Shown here piece after piece: positions 44,477 through 54,905 of a stretch of 64,000 bases of DNA. This stretch comes from Streptococcus gallolyticus (GTDB lineage: Bacteria > Bacillota > Bacilli > Lactobacillales > Streptococcaceae). The notes under the pieces were generated by a model, which was not told the origin of the DNA, did not search any database, and worked only from the letters and a program-made list of their open reading frames with translations. The position numbers and the translations under genes were made by a program. Each line of letters starts with the position of its first letter. The stretch's first letter is position 1. The stretch spans positions 62,001-126,000 of the forward strand of contig JAIMFC010000008.1 of the NCBI GenBank assembly GCA_019794795.1, written 5' to 3'.

Positions 44477-45259
44477 ATGACAAAATATGTATTTTGTGTA
44501 GACTCTGACGGTTGTAGTATGGATACCATGACCTACAAGCATGAGCTCTATTTTGGCCCACTGATTCAGAAATATTTCCTGATTGCTGATCCAGAAACCT
44601 TTCAAAAAAATTGGGAAGATTTCAATCTCTACACGCGTACGCGCGGGGTCAATCGTTTTCTAGGTTTGGTACATGCTCTTCAAGAAGCAGGAGTGACTGG
44701 TATTGACAAATTGGTTGAGTGGTCAGAAACAACAACTTCCTTGTCAAATGCTTCGCTGGAAGCGACTTTGAAAGAACATCCAAGTGCGGACTTACAAGCG
44801 GCCTTGGACTGGTCTAATGATGTCAATCGTTCCATTAAGGCGCATCAAGAGCCAGCGCTAGCTTTTCCAGGTGCTAAAGAAGGCTTGGCTGCTTTATCGC
44901 AAATTGGCAAGGTTTATGTCGTGAGTTCTGCCAATAAAGAAGCCGTTTTAGAAGAATGGGAGCAACAAGGCTTGGCCCCTTATATCACAGATTTTTACTG
45001 TCAAGATCGTGGCAAAAAAGAAGATGTTATTGCTAGTTTGGTCGATGAAGTGGACTCTCCAAGTAATCTCTTGATGATTGGAGATTCACCAGGGGACTTG
45101 GTTGCTGCTGAGCAAAATAAAGTTGCCTTCTATCCAATCTTGGTCGGAAAAGAAGTGACATCTTGGGCACAATTAAAGGATGTAGAACTGGCTCGCTTTG
45201 TTGCAGGGCAATACGATGAAAACTATTATCGCCAGATCTTCTGGGAAAATCTAAAGTAG
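44477..45259 (+). CDS. HAD-superfamily hydrolase in the glucuronate operon
   Basis: A 260-residue HAD protein. The first motif is FCVDSDGCSMDT, and the late motif GDSPGDLVAA carries the magnesium-binding Asp. A helical cap lies between (residues about 20-135). The first motif DSDG is a variant of DxDG. The substrate is unknown. It starts 11 bases after uxuB, so it probably belongs to the operon. Confidence 0.82.
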   Translation: MTKYVFCVDSDGCSMDTMTYKHELYFGPLIQKYFLIADPETFQKNWEDFNLYTRTRGVNRFLGLVHALQEAGVTGIDKLVEWSETTTSLSNASLEATLKEHPSADLQAALDWSNDVNRSIKAHQEPALAFPGAKEGLAALSQIGKVYVVSSANKEAVLEEWEQQGLAPYITDFYCQDRGKKEDVIASLVDEVDSPSNLLMIGDSPGDLVAAEQNKVAFYPILVGKEVTSWAQLKDVELARFVAGQYDENYYRQIFWENLK

Positions 45260-45262
45260 TTT

Positions 45263-45366
45263 ATACTCTTTGAAAATCAAAAAATTACCGTTGTTAACTC
45301 GTCTTGCCGTACCCGAGTACAGTCTGCGACTCGTTGCCTAGGTAAATTTTGATTTTCTTTGAGTAT
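45263..45366. repeat. 104-bp MITE-like element with terminal inverted repeats
   Basis: The ends ATACTCTTTGAAAATCAAAA and TTTTGATTTTCTTTGAGTAT are inverted repeats matching at 18 of 20 bases. The inside includes GTCTTGCCGTACCCGAGTAC. Similar short elements beginning ATACTCTTCGAAAATC are scattered through streptococcal genomes. It sits just before the GH3 gene and could split its transcription from the upstream operon. Confidence 0.75.
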
Positions 45367-45400
45367 TAGGGAATCTGAAAATAGAAGAAGGAAGTGTAAT

Positions 45401-47185
45401 ATGACAAATTTGGTTGATTTGCGCAAAAAACCATATTATTTGGATGATGAGGCAATTGCTTGGGTTGAAAATACCATTGCCAATATGACCTTGGAAGAAA
45501 AGCTAGGCTCTCTCTTTGTCAATATGGGTTCTAGCCGTAGCGAAGAATATTTGACAGAAATGGTCAACAAATATCATATTTCTGCCGTTCGTTATAATCC
45601 AGGAAAAGCAGAAGAAGTTTATGACCAAAACTGGATTTTACAAACTAAGAGCAAAATCCCACTTCTGATTGCAGCCAATACAGAGGCAGGAGGAAATGGC
45701 GCTTGTACTGACGGTACAGAAATTGGCTTGGAAGTAAAAATCGGTGCCACAGATGATGTGCAATATGCCTATGAAATGGGACGTGTATCTGGTGTGGAAG
45801 CAGCGGCTATCGGATGTAACTGGTCATTTGCTCCAATCGTGGACCTCAATCGTAACTGGCGCAATCCGATTATTTCAAGTCGTTCATGGTCTGATGATGC
45901 CGACCGTGTATTGAATATGAGCTTAGCTTATATGAAAGGGATTCAAGAGTCAGGTATTCTTCCAGCAGCCAAACATTTCCCAGGTGACGGTGTTGATGAA
46001 CGCGACCAGCATTTATCCTTCTCTGTTAACTCCTATTCCACAGAAGAGTGGGATGGGACTTATGGCAAGATTTACAAAGGTTTGATTGATGCAGGTTTGC
46101 CGTCTATCATGGCAGGGCACATTCATATGCCTGCTTATGAAAAACATTTCCATCCAGAGTTGACAGATCAAGATATCTTACCTGCTACTTTATCAAAACC
46201 ACTTTTGGATGAACTTCTTCGAGGCAAACTTGGCTTTAATGGAGTTGTTGTAACTGATGCATCGCACATGCTGGGAATGACTTCAATCATGTCTCGTCGC
46301 GAAGTGGTCCCTACGGCTATCGAAGCAGGCTGTGACCTTTTTCTCTTCTTTAATGACCCAGATGAAGATTTGCAGTACATGAAAGAAGGCTATGAAAATG
46401 GCTTATTGAGTGACGAACGTCTCCACGATGCTCTTCGTCGTTCGCTTGGTTTGAAAGCGAAATTAGGCTTGCATATTACGCCAAAGGAAGAAATTATGCA
46501 GCCGAAGGCTGAAGCAATGGCAAAAATTGGTTTGCCAGAAAATAAGGAAATTTTCCGTAAGGTGGCTGATCAAGCCATTACCTTGGTAAAAGACAAACAA
46601 AAAGATATCTTCCCAGTCACTCCAGAACGCTATCCACGAGTTCTTTTGGTGCCGATTAAGGGTGTTGAAAGTGGTTTTGGAGCTTTAATCAACTTTGGTA
46701 AGCCCAAAGCCGTTGAGGTATTGCGTGATATTTTGGAAGAGAAAGGATTCAAAGTCAGCATTTGGGAAGCGGTTGAAGACAAAATTAATAAACGCCCAGA
46801 AGATCAACGTTTCAAAGCCATTCAAAATGTCTATGCTCAAAAGCAGACCATTGCTAGTCTGACTGATAATTATGACCTAATTATCAATTTGGCCGATGTC
46901 AATACTGGTGGGACAGTTCAGCGGATTGTTTGGCCTGCTTCAAAAGGCACACCTGATATTCCGTTCTATGTTCATGAAGTACCAACAATCTTTGTTTCAG
47001 TCCAATCTCCATTCCACTTAGCAGATGTACCACAAGTTGGTACCTATATCAATGCTTATGACGGTAAAGTGGTAACCTTGGAAGAATTGACTAAGAAGCT
47101 GATGGGCGAGTCCGAATTCAAAGGGATTGACCCTGTTGATAGCTATTGTGGTCTTGTTGATACCCATATCTGGCGTGGAAAATAA
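45401..47185 (+). CDS. Glycoside hydrolase family 3 (beta-N-acetylhexosaminidase-like)
   Basis: The likely start is ATG 45401 after AGAAGGAAG; the frame extends to 45359 but enters the repeat. The product has 594 residues and no signal peptide, so it is cytoplasmic. The GH3 barrel carries the NagZ-type loop KHFPGDGVDERDQHLSF and the nucleophile segment VVTDASHMLGM. A C-terminal alpha/beta sandwich follows. Its place next to glucuronate genes suggests action on imported GlcNAc- or GalNAc-uronic acid fragments, which is inference. Confidence 0.85.
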   Translation: MTNLVDLRKKPYYLDDEAIAWVENTIANMTLEEKLGSLFVNMGSSRSEEYLTEMVNKYHISAVRYNPGKAEEVYDQNWILQTKSKIPLLIAANTEAGGNGACTDGTEIGLEVKIGATDDVQYAYEMGRVSGVEAAAIGCNWSFAPIVDLNRNWRNPIISSRSWSDDADRVLNMSLAYMKGIQESGILPAAKHFPGDGVDERDQHLSFSVNSYSTEEWDGTYGKIYKGLIDAGLPSIMAGHIHMPAYEKHFHPELTDQDILPATLSKPLLDELLRGKLGFNGVVVTDASHMLGMTSIMSRREVVPTAIEAGCDLFLFFNDPDEDLQYMKEGYENGLLSDERLHDALRRSLGLKAKLGLHITPKEEIMQPKAEAMAKIGLPENKEIFRKVADQAITLVKDKQKDIFPVTPERYPRVLLVPIKGVESGFGALINFGKPKAVEVLRDILEEKGFKVSIWEAVEDKINKRPEDQRFKAIQNVYAQKQTIASLTDNYDLIINLADVNTGGTVQRIVWPASKGTPDIPFYVHEVPTIFVSVQSPFHLADVPQVGTYINAYDGKVVTLEELTKKLMGESEFKGIDPVDSYCGLVDTHIWRGK

Positions 47186-47196
47186 GTGCCAATTAC

Positions 47197-47235
47197 AACC
47201 TCTCTTGTAGTAAGTGACAAGGGAGGTTTTCTTTT
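47197..47235 (+). terminator. Terminator after the GH3 gene
   Basis: The 12-bp stem AACCTCTCTTGT/ACAAGGGAGGTT has one G-T pair and an eight-base loop, followed by TTCTTTTT. Confidence 0.88.
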
Positions 47236-47315
47236 TGCAATTTCCGCTACCAACTAGGACTGAGATATTGTATAATAGCTAGTATTGAAATGTTTTGAAA
47301 CGAAAAGGAGTAGAC

Positions 47316-48089
47316 ATGACCTATCAAGGCTATTTGATTGATTTAGACGGAACGATTTATAAGGGGACAGAGCGTATTCCAGCTGGTGAACGTTTTGTTG
47401 CTCGCTTGCAGGAGGCAGGACTTCCTTATCTTTTCGTGACCAATAACACCACACGCTCGCCTGAGCAGATTCAGGATATGTTAGCAAGCAAGTTTGATGT
47501 GCAGACACCGCTTGAGACCATTTATACAGCGACTCATGCAACGATTGATTACATGAATGACTTGGGCAAGGAAAAGACAGTTTACGTTATCGGAGAGGAC
47601 GGTTTGAAATCAGCTATCACTGAGGCAGGCTATCAAGTGGATACTGAAAATCCAGCCTATGTTGTAGTCGGATTGGACTGGCAAGTGGATTATGAAAAAT
47701 TTGTAACGGCTACTCTAGCCATTCAAAAGGGAGCGACCTTTATTGGTACAAATCCTGACCTCAATATCCCGACAGAACGCGGAATGCTGCCAGGTGCTGG
47801 CTCCCTCATAGCTCTTTTAGAAGCCTCCACGCGAGTTCAACCTGTTATCATGGGCAAACCTGAGGCGATTATTATGGATAAGGCCTTGGCACATTTAGGG
47901 ACAGAACGCGCTCAAACTGTTATGGTTGGGGACAATTATTTGACCGATATTCGTGCGGGGATTGACAATGGCTTTCCGACCCTCTTGGTCTTGACAGGTT
48001 TTACGAAGAAAGAAGAAGTAGCAGATTTGCCTGTTGCTCCGACTCATGTACTAGATTCGTTAGATGAGTGGGATGTCTATGAAAATTAA
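47316..48089 (+). CDS. NagD/AraL-type HAD phosphatase
   Basis: A 257-residue class [25 protein letters not shown] at the start, [13 protein letters not shown], the [12 protein letters not shown] lysine motif, and [13 protein letters not shown] near the end. A broad-range sugar or nucleotide phosphatase. The ATG at 47316 follows AAAGGAG. Confidence 0.9.
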   Translation: MTYQGYLIDLDGTIYKGTERIPAGERFVARLQEAGLPYLFVTNNTTRSPEQIQDMLASKFDVQTPLETIYTATHATIDYMNDLGKEKTVYVIGEDGLKSAITEAGYQVDTENPAYVVVGLDWQVDYEKFVTATLAIQKGATFIGTNPDLNIPTERGMLPGAGSLIALLEASTRVQPVIMGKPEAIIMDKALAHLGTERAQTVMVGDNYLTDIRAGIDNGFPTLLVLTGFTKKEEVADLPVAPTHVLDSLDEWDVYEN

Positions 48090-48699
48090 ACTACAAGTTG
48101 CAGGAGTGGTTATCAACCTTCTAGCACTAGCTGTTCTAGTTGCTATTTATGGTGCTTGGCTGGTCTATCCTCTGGAAATTAAATGGCTGGGCTTGGAAGA
48201 GATTGTCTACATGAGGGCTGCGGATATTTCCTACAATTTCAATATCCTCATGAATTACCTAACAAATCCTTTTCAGCAGGTTCTAGACATGCCCAATTTC
48301 TCTTCTTCAGAAGCGGGGCTTCATCATTTTGAACAGGTCAAATGGCTCTTTCATTTAGCACAGGTCCTCTTTCTTGTCAGTCTTCCATCTCTCTATCTTT
48401 TTTGGAAAAATATGGTCAGAAAAGGCTTTGGCAGTCTTTTTCAGAAGACATTTATCTGGGCAGCTATTTTACCTATCTTGCTGGCGCTAGTAGGAGTACT
48501 AATCGGTTTTGACCAATTCTTTATCCTCTTCCACAAAGTTCTCTTTGCCGGCGACCAGACATGGCTCTTTGACCCCAATTCAGATCCTGTCATCTATATT
48601 CTCCCCCAAGAGTTTTTCCTCCATTGCTTCTTACTATTCTTTGCTGTATATGAAGTAGAGATGGTCAGCATGATTTTTTTAAACCCAAAGCCTAGGTAA
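48079..48699 (+). CDS. TIGR01906-family integral membrane protein
   Basis: About 206 residues with four to five membrane helices, and an external segment between the first and second with [25 protein letters not shown]. Starts are possible at 48064, 48073 or 48079. The last overlaps the previous gene by 11 bases and is chosen for the shortest overlap. Function unknown; in many streptococci it follows the NagD-like gene as here. Confidence 0.8.
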   Translation: MKIKLQVAGVVINLLALAVLVAIYGAWLVYPLEIKWLGLEEIVYMRAADISYNFNILMNYLTNPFQQVLDMPNFSSSEAGLHHFEQVKWLFHLAQVLFLVSLPSLYLFWKNMVRKGFGSLFQKTFIWAAILPILLALVGVLIGFDQFFILFHKVLFAGDQTWLFDPNSDPVIYILPQEFFLHCFLLFFAVYEVEMVSMIFLNPKPR

Positions 48700-48829
48700 G
48701 GATGTCAATCGGAAATGGCGTTTTAGATGAATTTTGATATTTATCACGATAACGGGAAAAATACTATACTACTTTACAAGGGTATTAAATCATCTCAAAA
48801 TTTAGACACATTCTTTTTTAACAAAATCA

Positions 48830-48858
48830 TTGACTTTTATATCAAGATGTAGTAAACT
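48830..48858 (+). promoter_or_regulatory. Promoter of rpsU
   Basis: TTGACT (48830-48835), a 17-base spacer and TAAACT (48853-48858). Confidence 0.75.
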
Positions 48859-48892
48859 ATTAAAGACTTTGAAATTGAGGGGAGTGAAAAAT

Positions 48893-49069
48893 ATGTCAAA
48901 AACTGTAGTACGCAAGAATGAATCACTTGATGATGCTCTTCGCCGTTTCAAACGTGCGGTTACCAAAGCTGGTACGCTTCAAGAAACACGTAAACGTGAA
49001 TTCTACGAAAAACCATCTGTAAAACGTAAACGCAAATCAGAAGCAGCTCGTAAGCGTAAAAAATTCTAA
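48893..49069 (+). CDS. rpsU: Ribosomal protein S21
   Basis: A 58-residue basic protein: [20 protein letters not shown], then a Lys/Arg-rich tail ending RKRKKF. A small-subunit protein near the anti-Shine-Dalgarno region of 16S rRNA. The ATG at 48893 follows GAGGGGAG; the longer frame from 48830 is an artefact. Confidence 0.97.
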
Positions 49070-49080
49070 TAGAATATAAA

Positions 49081-49104
49081 AAACAGCTGTGAGGCTGTTT
49101 TTTT
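49081..49104 (+). terminator. Terminator after rpsU
   Basis: The stem AAACAGC/GCTGTTT has a six-base loop and runs into further T. Confidence 0.85.
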
Positions 49105-49135
49105 GTCCTCATCAAAATTGTTATAGGAGAATGAC

Positions 49136-50152
49136 ATGAGTATTTTGGTCACTGGGGGTGCAGGTTATATTGGTAGCCACACCGTTGTTGAGCTCTTGGA
49201 GCTTGGAAAAGATGTTGTCATTGTGGATGACCTTTCAAACGCAAGTGAGAAAGTTGTTGATCGGATTGAAGAAATTACTGGCAAACGCCCAGCTTTTTAC
49301 CGATTGGATGTGGCAGATAAAGCAGCTCTTCGTCAAGTTTTTGAAAAAGAAAATATTGAATCAGCTATTCACTTTGCAGCCCATAAGGCAGTAGGTGAGT
49401 CTGTTCAAAAGCCAACCATGTACTATCGTAATAATCTCATGTCTATCTTATCACTGGTAGAAGTCATGGGTGAGTTTGATGTTAAGAAGATTGTTTTCTC
49501 ATCAAGCGCAACTGTCTATGGAGAGTTTAATCCATCTCCATACTTGGAGTCAATGCCTGTAGGTGTCCCAACAAGCCCTTATGGACAAACCAAGGTCATG
49601 TGTGAGCAAATTTTGCGTGATCTCTATGTTTCAGACAAGGATTGGTCCATCTCCTTGCTTCGCTATTTCAACCCAATTGGAGCTCATGAGTCCGGTTTAA
49701 TTGGTGAAGATCCTTCAGGTATTCCAAACAACCTCATGCCCTTCATTTCCCAAGTAGCAGTTGGCAAACGTGAGTTCCTTAATATTTTTGGTGGCGACTA
49801 CGATACGGCTGACGGTACCTGTGTTCGTGACTATATCCACGTGGTTGATTTGGCAAAAGGACATGTGAAGGCTTTGGAAAAATTGGAGCAAGCTCAGCAG
49901 GTTTATACTTACAATCTTGGTTCAGGTAAGGGAACAAGTGTGCTTGAGTTGGTCAATACCTTTGTGGAAGTGACAGGTATCAAGGTTCCTTATCAGATTG
50001 CACCACGTCGAGCAGGTGATTTACCAGCCTTCTATGCTAATGCAGACAAGGCGCTGGCTGAACTCAATTGGAAAACAGAAAAATCAATTGAAGACATGTG
50101 TCGTGATAGCTGGAATTGGCAATCGAAGAATCCAAACGGTTATCAAGGATAA
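49136..50152 (+). CDS. galE: UDP-glucose 4-epimerase
   Basis: An SDR-fold enzyme of 338 residues: the NAD loop VTGGAGYIGSHT, SSSATVYG, and catalytic YGQTK (Tyr-x-x-x-Lys). It interconverts UDP-glucose and UDP-galactose for capsule and galactose metabolism. No other gal genes are adjacent. Confidence 0.95.
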   Translation: MSILVTGGAGYIGSHTVVELLELGKDVVIVDDLSNASEKVVDRIEEITGKRPAFYRLDVADKAALRQVFEKENIESAIHFAAHKAVGESVQKPTMYYRNNLMSILSLVEVMGEFDVKKIVFSSSATVYGEFNPSPYLESMPVGVPTSPYGQTKVMCEQILRDLYVSDKDWSISLLRYFNPIGAHESGLIGEDPSGIPNNLMPFISQVAVGKREFLNIFGGDYDTADGTCVRDYIHVVDLAKGHVKALEKLEQAQQVYTYNLGSGKGTSVLELVNTFVEVTGIKVPYQIAPRRAGDLPAFYANADKALAELNWKTEKSIEDMCRDSWNWQSKNPNGYQG

Positions 50153-50163
50153 GATGAAAAGAA

Positions 50164-50189
50164 AAAAGAAGCTGGCGACGGCTTCTTTT
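50164..50189 (+). terminator. Terminator after galE
   Basis: The perfect 9-bp stem AAAAGAAGC/GCTTCTTTT has an eight-base loop; the T-run is in the 3' arm. Confidence 0.75.
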
Positions 50190-50203
50190 ACTGTTTTGGG
50201 TAA

Positions 50204-50230
50204 CAAAAAAACAGACCGAAGCCTGTTTTC
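50204..50230 (-). terminator. Terminator of mscL
   Basis: On the minus strand AAAACAG and CTGTTTT pair around GCTTCGGT, then T-rich sequence. Confidence 0.75.
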
Positions 50231-50236
50231 TATGGA

Positions 50237-50605
50237 TTATTTTTTCAACAAGTCGCGGATTTCTGCAAGCAATTCTTCTTGAGTTGGACCTGCAGGAGCA
50301 GCTGGTTCTTCAGCTTTTTTAGGCATTGCTTTTTCAGCAGCTTTCACGATGAAGAACAAAGTAGTACCAACAACAAGGAAGTTGATTACAGCGCTCAAGA
50401 AGCTACCGTATTTAACACCGTTCCAAGCAAGTTCGGCGATTTGCTCAACTTTAGCAGCTTTCAAAGCTGGGTTAAGAATAAGTGGTGTAATGATGTCCGC
50501 AATCAATGAAGTGATGATGGCACCAAATGCACCGGCAAAAATTACAGCAACAGCAAGGTCAAGGACGTTGCCTTTAAACAAGAAAGCTTTCAAATCTTTT
50601 AACAT
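50237..50605 (-). CDS. mscL: Large-conductance mechanosensitive channel MscL
   Basis: The 122-residue product starts with the N-terminal amphipathic helix MLKDLKAFLFKGNVLDLAVA. Two membrane helices follow (about 14-45 and 65-90), and a C-terminal helical bundle ends EELLAEIRDLLKK. It opens on hypo-osmotic shock to release solutes. Confidence 0.96.
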   Translation of the reverse strand: MLKDLKAFLFKGNVLDLAVAVIFAGAFGAIITSLIADIITPLILNPALKAAKVEQIAELAWNGVKYGSFLSAVINFLVVGTTLFFIVKAAEKAMPKKAEEPAAPAGPTQEELLAEIRDLLKK

Positions 50606-50760
50606 ATTCTAAATATGCCTCCTAAATATTTATTTTAGACTATTATATATCAATTATATTTTTTTGCAAGTAAACTATCTTGGAAATTTTACATTTACCG
50701 AAAAATGTTATAAAATATAAAAATGGTATGTTGTGCATAGTCTGTCTGTAGGAGGGGAAG

Positions 50761-52545
50761 ATGATTTCAAAAGAACTGATCGATGAGATAAAGTCTTCGG
50801 TCAATATTGTTGATATTATTGGCGAATCCGTTGCTCTGACTAAGGCAGGTCGCAATTATCTAGGGCTATGTCCTTTTCACGGTGAGAAGACACCGTCATT
50901 CAACGTCGTAGAAGACAAGCAATTCTATCACTGTTTTGGTTGTGGTAAATCTGGTGATGTTTTCAAGTTTATCGAGGAAACACAAGGAATTTCCTTTATC
51001 GATAGTGTTCAATTTGTAGCGGATAAGGCTGGTTTTCAGCTAGACATTGCTCCCAAGCAACAGGTTCAAGTCCAACAAACTCATCCACATCAGCGGTTGT
51101 ATGATGTTCACACCGAGGCAACGAAATTCTACCACGCTCTCTTGATGACGACCAAAATGGGAGAGGAAGCGCGTGCTTATCTTCATCAGCGTGGTCTGAC
51201 GGAGGATATTATTCAGTATTTTCAACTAGGTCTGGCACCTAGTCAGCCGAATATTCTTTATCAGGCCTTGTCCAAGAAGTTCTCGGAAAGAGATTTGCTC
51301 AATTCAGGACTCTTCAATACAGCGGATAATAATGTAATTTATGATGCTTTTCAGGGGCGGATTATTTTTCCTCTGTCCGATGAATTTGGACGAGTAGTAG
51401 CCTTCTCAGGTCGAAAGTGGACTGAGGCAGATTTAGCGAATAAGCAGGTGGCCAAGTATAAAAATAGTCGCGGGACGGCGATTTTTAACAAGAGCTATGA
51501 ACTTTATCATCTAGATAAGGCAAAAGCGGTTATTAAAAAACAACGTGAAGTCTATCTCATGGAGGGCTTCATGGATGTGATCGCGGCTTACCGAGCTGGG
51601 GTTGAAAATGCAGTAGCTTCTATGGGAACTGCCCTGACACCTGAGCATGTCCAGCACTTGCGCAAGCACTGTAAAAAGGTTGTTTTGACTTATGATGGTG
51701 ACAAGGCAGGACAAGCTGCGACTGCCAAAGCATTGGAAGAATTACAGGGATTTGATGTAGAAATTATTTCACTGCCAGACGGCATGGATCCGGATGAATT
51801 CATCAGTCGTCATTCGGCTGAGGAGTTGCAGCAGGTTCTGACCAAGTCGCGGATTAGTCATGTTGAGTTTCTCATGCATTATCTCAAGCCTGAAAATCCT
51901 GATAATTTACAAATGCAGATTGATTTTGTGGATAAGATGGCGCCGATTATCGCTGAGACGACATCCATTACAGCGCAGAATTCCTACATCTACAGACTGG
52001 CTGATTTGTTACCTGATTTTGACTACCAGCAGGTAGAATTATCGGTTAACAATGTTCGCTTATCCAAGCGAGTACAGTCGGATGTAAGGCGAGAAAATGT
52101 TTCTGCCCAACCTGTTCAGGAGTTACCAAAGCAAGCAAAAATTTCCAGTTTGCTGCGGACGGAAAATCATATTTTTTACCGTCTCATGCAGCATCCCTAT
52201 CTGCTCAATGAATACCGACTTCGAGAAGATTTTGAGTTTTACACTCCTGAAGTGCAAACTCTCTATCAGCTACTCAAATCTTCTGGTGACATATCTTCCT
52301 TCGAACTCAGTCAGCAGTCGGATGCAGTTCAGACGGCCTGGTATCGAATTTTAGAGGAAAAATTACCTGCAGAAGTGGGACAAGAGGAAATGTATGACTT
52401 AGAATTAGCCCGCGACCGAGAATGGTTAAAGAGAGACAATCGACAGCGCTCTCGGGTGATCCGTGAACAAAGTCATGTTGGAAATGATGACGCGGCCCTG
52501 GATGAATTAACACAACTCATTGCACAAAAAAGAAAATTGGAGTAA
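50761..52545 (+). CDS. dnaG: DNA primase
   Basis: The N-terminal CHC2 zinc ribbon uses Cys37, His40, Cys58 and Cys61 ([15 protein letters not shown]). The TOPRIM domain has [13 protein letters not shown] and [13 protein letters not shown]-terminal helicase-binding region ends the 594-residue protein. It makes primers at the replication fork. It forms the classic dnaG-rpoD macromolecular-synthesis pair, two bases apart. Confidence 0.97.
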   Translation: MISKELIDEIKSSVNIVDIIGESVALTKAGRNYLGLCPFHGEKTPSFNVVEDKQFYHCFGCGKSGDVFKFIEETQGISFIDSVQFVADKAGFQLDIAPKQQVQVQQTHPHQRLYDVHTEATKFYHALLMTTKMGEEARAYLHQRGLTEDIIQYFQLGLAPSQPNILYQALSKKFSERDLLNSGLFNTADNNVIYDAFQGRIIFPLSDEFGRVVAFSGRKWTEADLANKQVAKYKNSRGTAIFNKSYELYHLDKAKAVIKKQREVYLMEGFMDVIAAYRAGVENAVASMGTALTPEHVQHLRKHCKKVVLTYDGDKAGQAATAKALEELQGFDVEIISLPDGMDPDEFISRHSAEELQQVLTKSRISHVEFLMHYLKPENPDNLQMQIDFVDKMAPIIAETTSITAQNSYIYRLADLLPDFDYQQVELSVNNVRLSKRVQSDVRRENVSAQPVQELPKQAKISSLLRTENHIFYRLMQHPYLLNEYRLREDFEFYTPEVQTLYQLLKSSGDISSFELSQQSDAVQTAWYRILEEKLPAEVGQEEMYDLELARDREWLKRDNRQRSRVIREQSHVGNDDAALDELTQLIAQKRKLE

Positions 52546-52547
52546 TT

Positions 52548-53666
52548 ATGGCAACAGCAAAAGATAAAAAGACAGAAGTAACAACTTTTGATGTACAAGT
52601 TGCGGACTATATTCGTAACCACAAAAAAGAAGGAACAGCAGTTGATGATGATATCAACGAGAAATTGATTATTCCATTTACCTTGGATGCAGATGGTATT
52701 GATGACCTTTTGCAACGTATCCAAGATGCAGGGATTTCTATTGTAGATAAGGACGGGAACCCAAGTTCACGCGTCATGCAAGTAGAAGAAGAGCAAGAAT
52801 TGACAGATGAGGAGTTGCTAGGTAGTAATTCTGCTAAGGTCAATGACCCTGTTCGCATGTACTTGAAAGAAATTGGTGTCGTACCGCTTTTGACCAACGA
52901 AGAAGAGCAAGAATTGGCGCTCTTGGTAGAAGCTGGTGACGTGGAAGCCAAGCAACGTTTGGCAGAAGCCAACTTGCGTTTGGTTGTATCTATTGCAAAG
53001 CGCTATGTTGGTCGTGGTATGCAGTTCCTTGACTTGATTCAAGAAGGAAATATGGGTCTTATGAAGGCCGTGGATAAATTTGACTATTCAAAAGGTTTCA
53101 AATTCTCAACTTATGCAACATGGTGGATCCGTCAGGCCATCACACGCGCTATTGCTGACCAAGCCCGTACCATTCGTATCCCAGTTCACATGGTTGAAAC
53201 CATCAATAAATTGGTCCGTGAACAACGTAATCTTCTTCAAGAACTCGGTCAAGATCCAACACCAGAACAAATCGCTGAGCGTATGGATATGACACCTGAT
53301 AAAGTTCGTGAAATCTTGAAAATCGCACAAGAACCTGTTTCTCTTGAAACACCAATTGGTGAAGAAGATGATAGCCATTTGGGAGATTTCATTGAGGATG
53401 AAGTGATTGAAAATCCAGTTGACTACACAACCCGTGTTGTCTTGCGCGAGCAATTGGACGAAGTTCTGGATACCCTCACAGACCGTGAAGAGAATGTTCT
53501 TCGCCTCCGCTTTGGACTTGATGACGGAAAAATGCGCACCTTGGAAGATGTGGGTAAAGTCTTCAACGTAACACGCGAACGTATCCGCCAAATCGAAGCC
53601 AAAGCCCTCCGCAAACTCCGCCACCCAAGCCGCAGCAAACCACTCCGCGACTTTATGGAGGATTAA
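52548..53666 (+). CDS. rpoD: Primary sigma factor RpoD (SigA)
   Basis: A 372-residue sigma-70. Region 2 has [20 protein letters not shown] and [10 protein letters not shown], region 3 follows, and region 4 ends with [20 protein letters not shown] and [18 protein letters not shown]. It directs polymerase to the TTGACA/TATAAT promoters used throughout this window. Confidence 0.98.
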   Translation: MATAKDKKTEVTTFDVQVADYIRNHKKEGTAVDDDINEKLIIPFTLDADGIDDLLQRIQDAGISIVDKDGNPSSRVMQVEEEQELTDEELLGSNSAKVNDPVRMYLKEIGVVPLLTNEEEQELALLVEAGDVEAKQRLAEANLRLVVSIAKRYVGRGMQFLDLIQEGNMGLMKAVDKFDYSKGFKFSTYATWWIRQAITRAIADQARTIRIPVHMVETINKLVREQRNLLQELGQDPTPEQIAERMDMTPDKVREILKIAQEPVSLETPIGEEDDSHLGDFIEDEVIENPVDYTTRVVLREQLDEVLDTLTDREENVLRLRFGLDDGKMRTLEDVGKVFNVTRERIRQIEAKALRKLRHPSRSKPLRDFMED

Positions 53667-53689
53667 AACAGTCCGGTGGACTGTTTTAA
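53663..53689 (+). terminator. Terminator after rpoD
   Basis: A perfect 12-bp stem TTAAAACAGTCC/GGACTGTTTTAA closes on GGT and overlaps the stop codon. A weaker AAAAAGC/GCTTTTT hairpin follows at about 53708-53736. The remaining 160 bases to the next gene show nothing else clear. Confidence 0.75.
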
Positions 53690-53898
53690 CCCGAGCCTAG
53701 AAATAAAAAAGCGAGGTAAGCTGGGGAGCTTTTTAGAGGTTTTCCTTGGAATAAAAAGTTTGGGTCGTGCTTCGAAAAAAGAACAGCACAAAACTTGAAA
53801 TAGTCTGGCTTTGGCAAGTAGTGGGCATTGTGTTGGTTATGCGCAATGGAAGAGTAGTCTACTGAAATTGAAGAAATAATACAATTGAAGGAGCGAAA

Positions 53899-54219
53899 AT
53901 GTACACAGAAGAACAAGTGAATGACATTAAAGAGCGCATTTTCGTTGCGCTAGAAGAAGTGATTGACCCTGAGTTGGGAATTGATATTATCAATCTTGGA
54001 TTGATTTACGAAATTCGTTTCGATGAAGGAAAGACTGAGATTGATATGACTTTGACAACGATGGGGTGTCCCTTGGCAGATTTGATTACAGATCAGATTC
54101 ATGATGTCTTGCAGTCCGTACCAGAAGTGAAGGAAGTAGATGTTCGTCTGGTTTGGTCACCAGCTTGGACAGTCAATAAAATGAGTCGTTATGCCCGTAT
54201 TGCTTTGGGAATTCGATAA
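53899..54219 (+). CDS. MIP18/SufT-like metal-sulfur cluster biosynthesis protein
   Basis: A 106-residue DUF59 protein: VIDPELGIDIINLGLIYEI and the conserved MTLTTMGCPLADLI with the key Cys. Proteins of this family help maturation of Fe-S proteins. No suf genes are adjacent here. Confidence 0.9.
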   Translation: MYTEEQVNDIKERIFVALEEVIDPELGIDIINLGLIYEIRFDEGKTEIDMTLTTMGCPLADLITDQIHDVLQSVPEVKEVDVRLVWSPAWTVNKMSRYARIALGIR

Positions 54220-54257
54220 AAATAAGACGCTGGAAAATTTCCAGCGTCTTATTTTTT
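54220..54257. terminator. Bidirectional terminator between the SufT-like and VTT genes
   Basis: A perfect stem of at least 15 bp (AAATAAGACGCTGGA and its complement) with A- and T-rich flanks serves both convergent genes. Confidence 0.9.
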
Positions 54258-54849
54258 AATGTAAGATTTGTTGCAACCACTGACTACCATAGATCCAGAT
54301 ATAGCTGTAAGCTACGATAGATAAAGGGCGACAGAGGAGGATGATGGTGATAAAGCGACGATAAGACATACTGGTTAGTCCTGTAATCATCACCAAGATG
54401 TCAGCAGGAGAGACCGGCGACAGCATACAGAGGATGAAGAAAATTTCATAACCTTTTTTGTCATCAATCTTGCTTTCGTATTTGATAAAAGTTTCTTCTT
54501 TCATGAAAAGGAGACAGAATTTTTTGCCATAGCGGCGTGCCAACCAAAAGAGGATAATACTTCCGATATTGATACCGACATAGTTGACAACTAAGCCCCA
54601 CCAAAACCCAAAAAGTAGGAAGCCTACGACGGTAGTTACTCCGCCAGGAATAATAGGAAATACAACTTGGATAATTTGGATGCCAATATAACTCAAACTA
54701 CCCAAGGCCCCCTGTTTTTTGATGAATTCAGAGAGAACGTTTTGATTGTTAAGAATGCCTAGTTTGTAGAGCCAGATAACGAGCACAAAGCTACCTACGA
54801 GGGCTAAAAAACTCAGCACCTGTATTAATTTTTGAGATAATTTATACAT
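54256..54849 (-). CDS. TVP38/TMEM64 (VTT/DedA-like) membrane protein
   Basis: A 197-residue protein with about five hydrophobic segments. The VTT signature appears as IPGGVTTVVGFLLFGFWWGL and the late SPVSPADILVMITGLT. Related DedA proteins recycle or flip lipid carriers. The exact substrate is not evident. Confidence 0.85.
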   Translation of the reverse strand: MYKLSQKLIQVLSFLALVGSFVLVIWLYKLGILNNQNVLSEFIKKQGALGSLSYIGIQIIQVVFPIIPGGVTTVVGFLLFGFWWGLVVNYVGINIGSIILFWLARRYGKKFCLLFMKEETFIKYESKIDDKKGYEIFFILCMLSPVSPADILVMITGLTSMSYRRFITIILLCRPLSIVAYSYIWIYGSQWLQQILH

Positions 54850-54905
54850 AGTTCTATTGTACCATAAAGACCTTTGAAAAGTTTGATAATGGAAATAAAA
54901 TAATT

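Noticed and set aside
53106..53624. 172-codon open frame antisense to rpoD
   Set aside because: It is the shadow of a biased coding gene; no promoter, ribosome site or recognisable protein on that strand.
53708..53736. AAAAAGC/GCTTTTT hairpin as the main rpoD terminator
   Set aside because: A longer perfect stem lies directly at the stop codon; this one is weak and is mentioned only as a possible second element.
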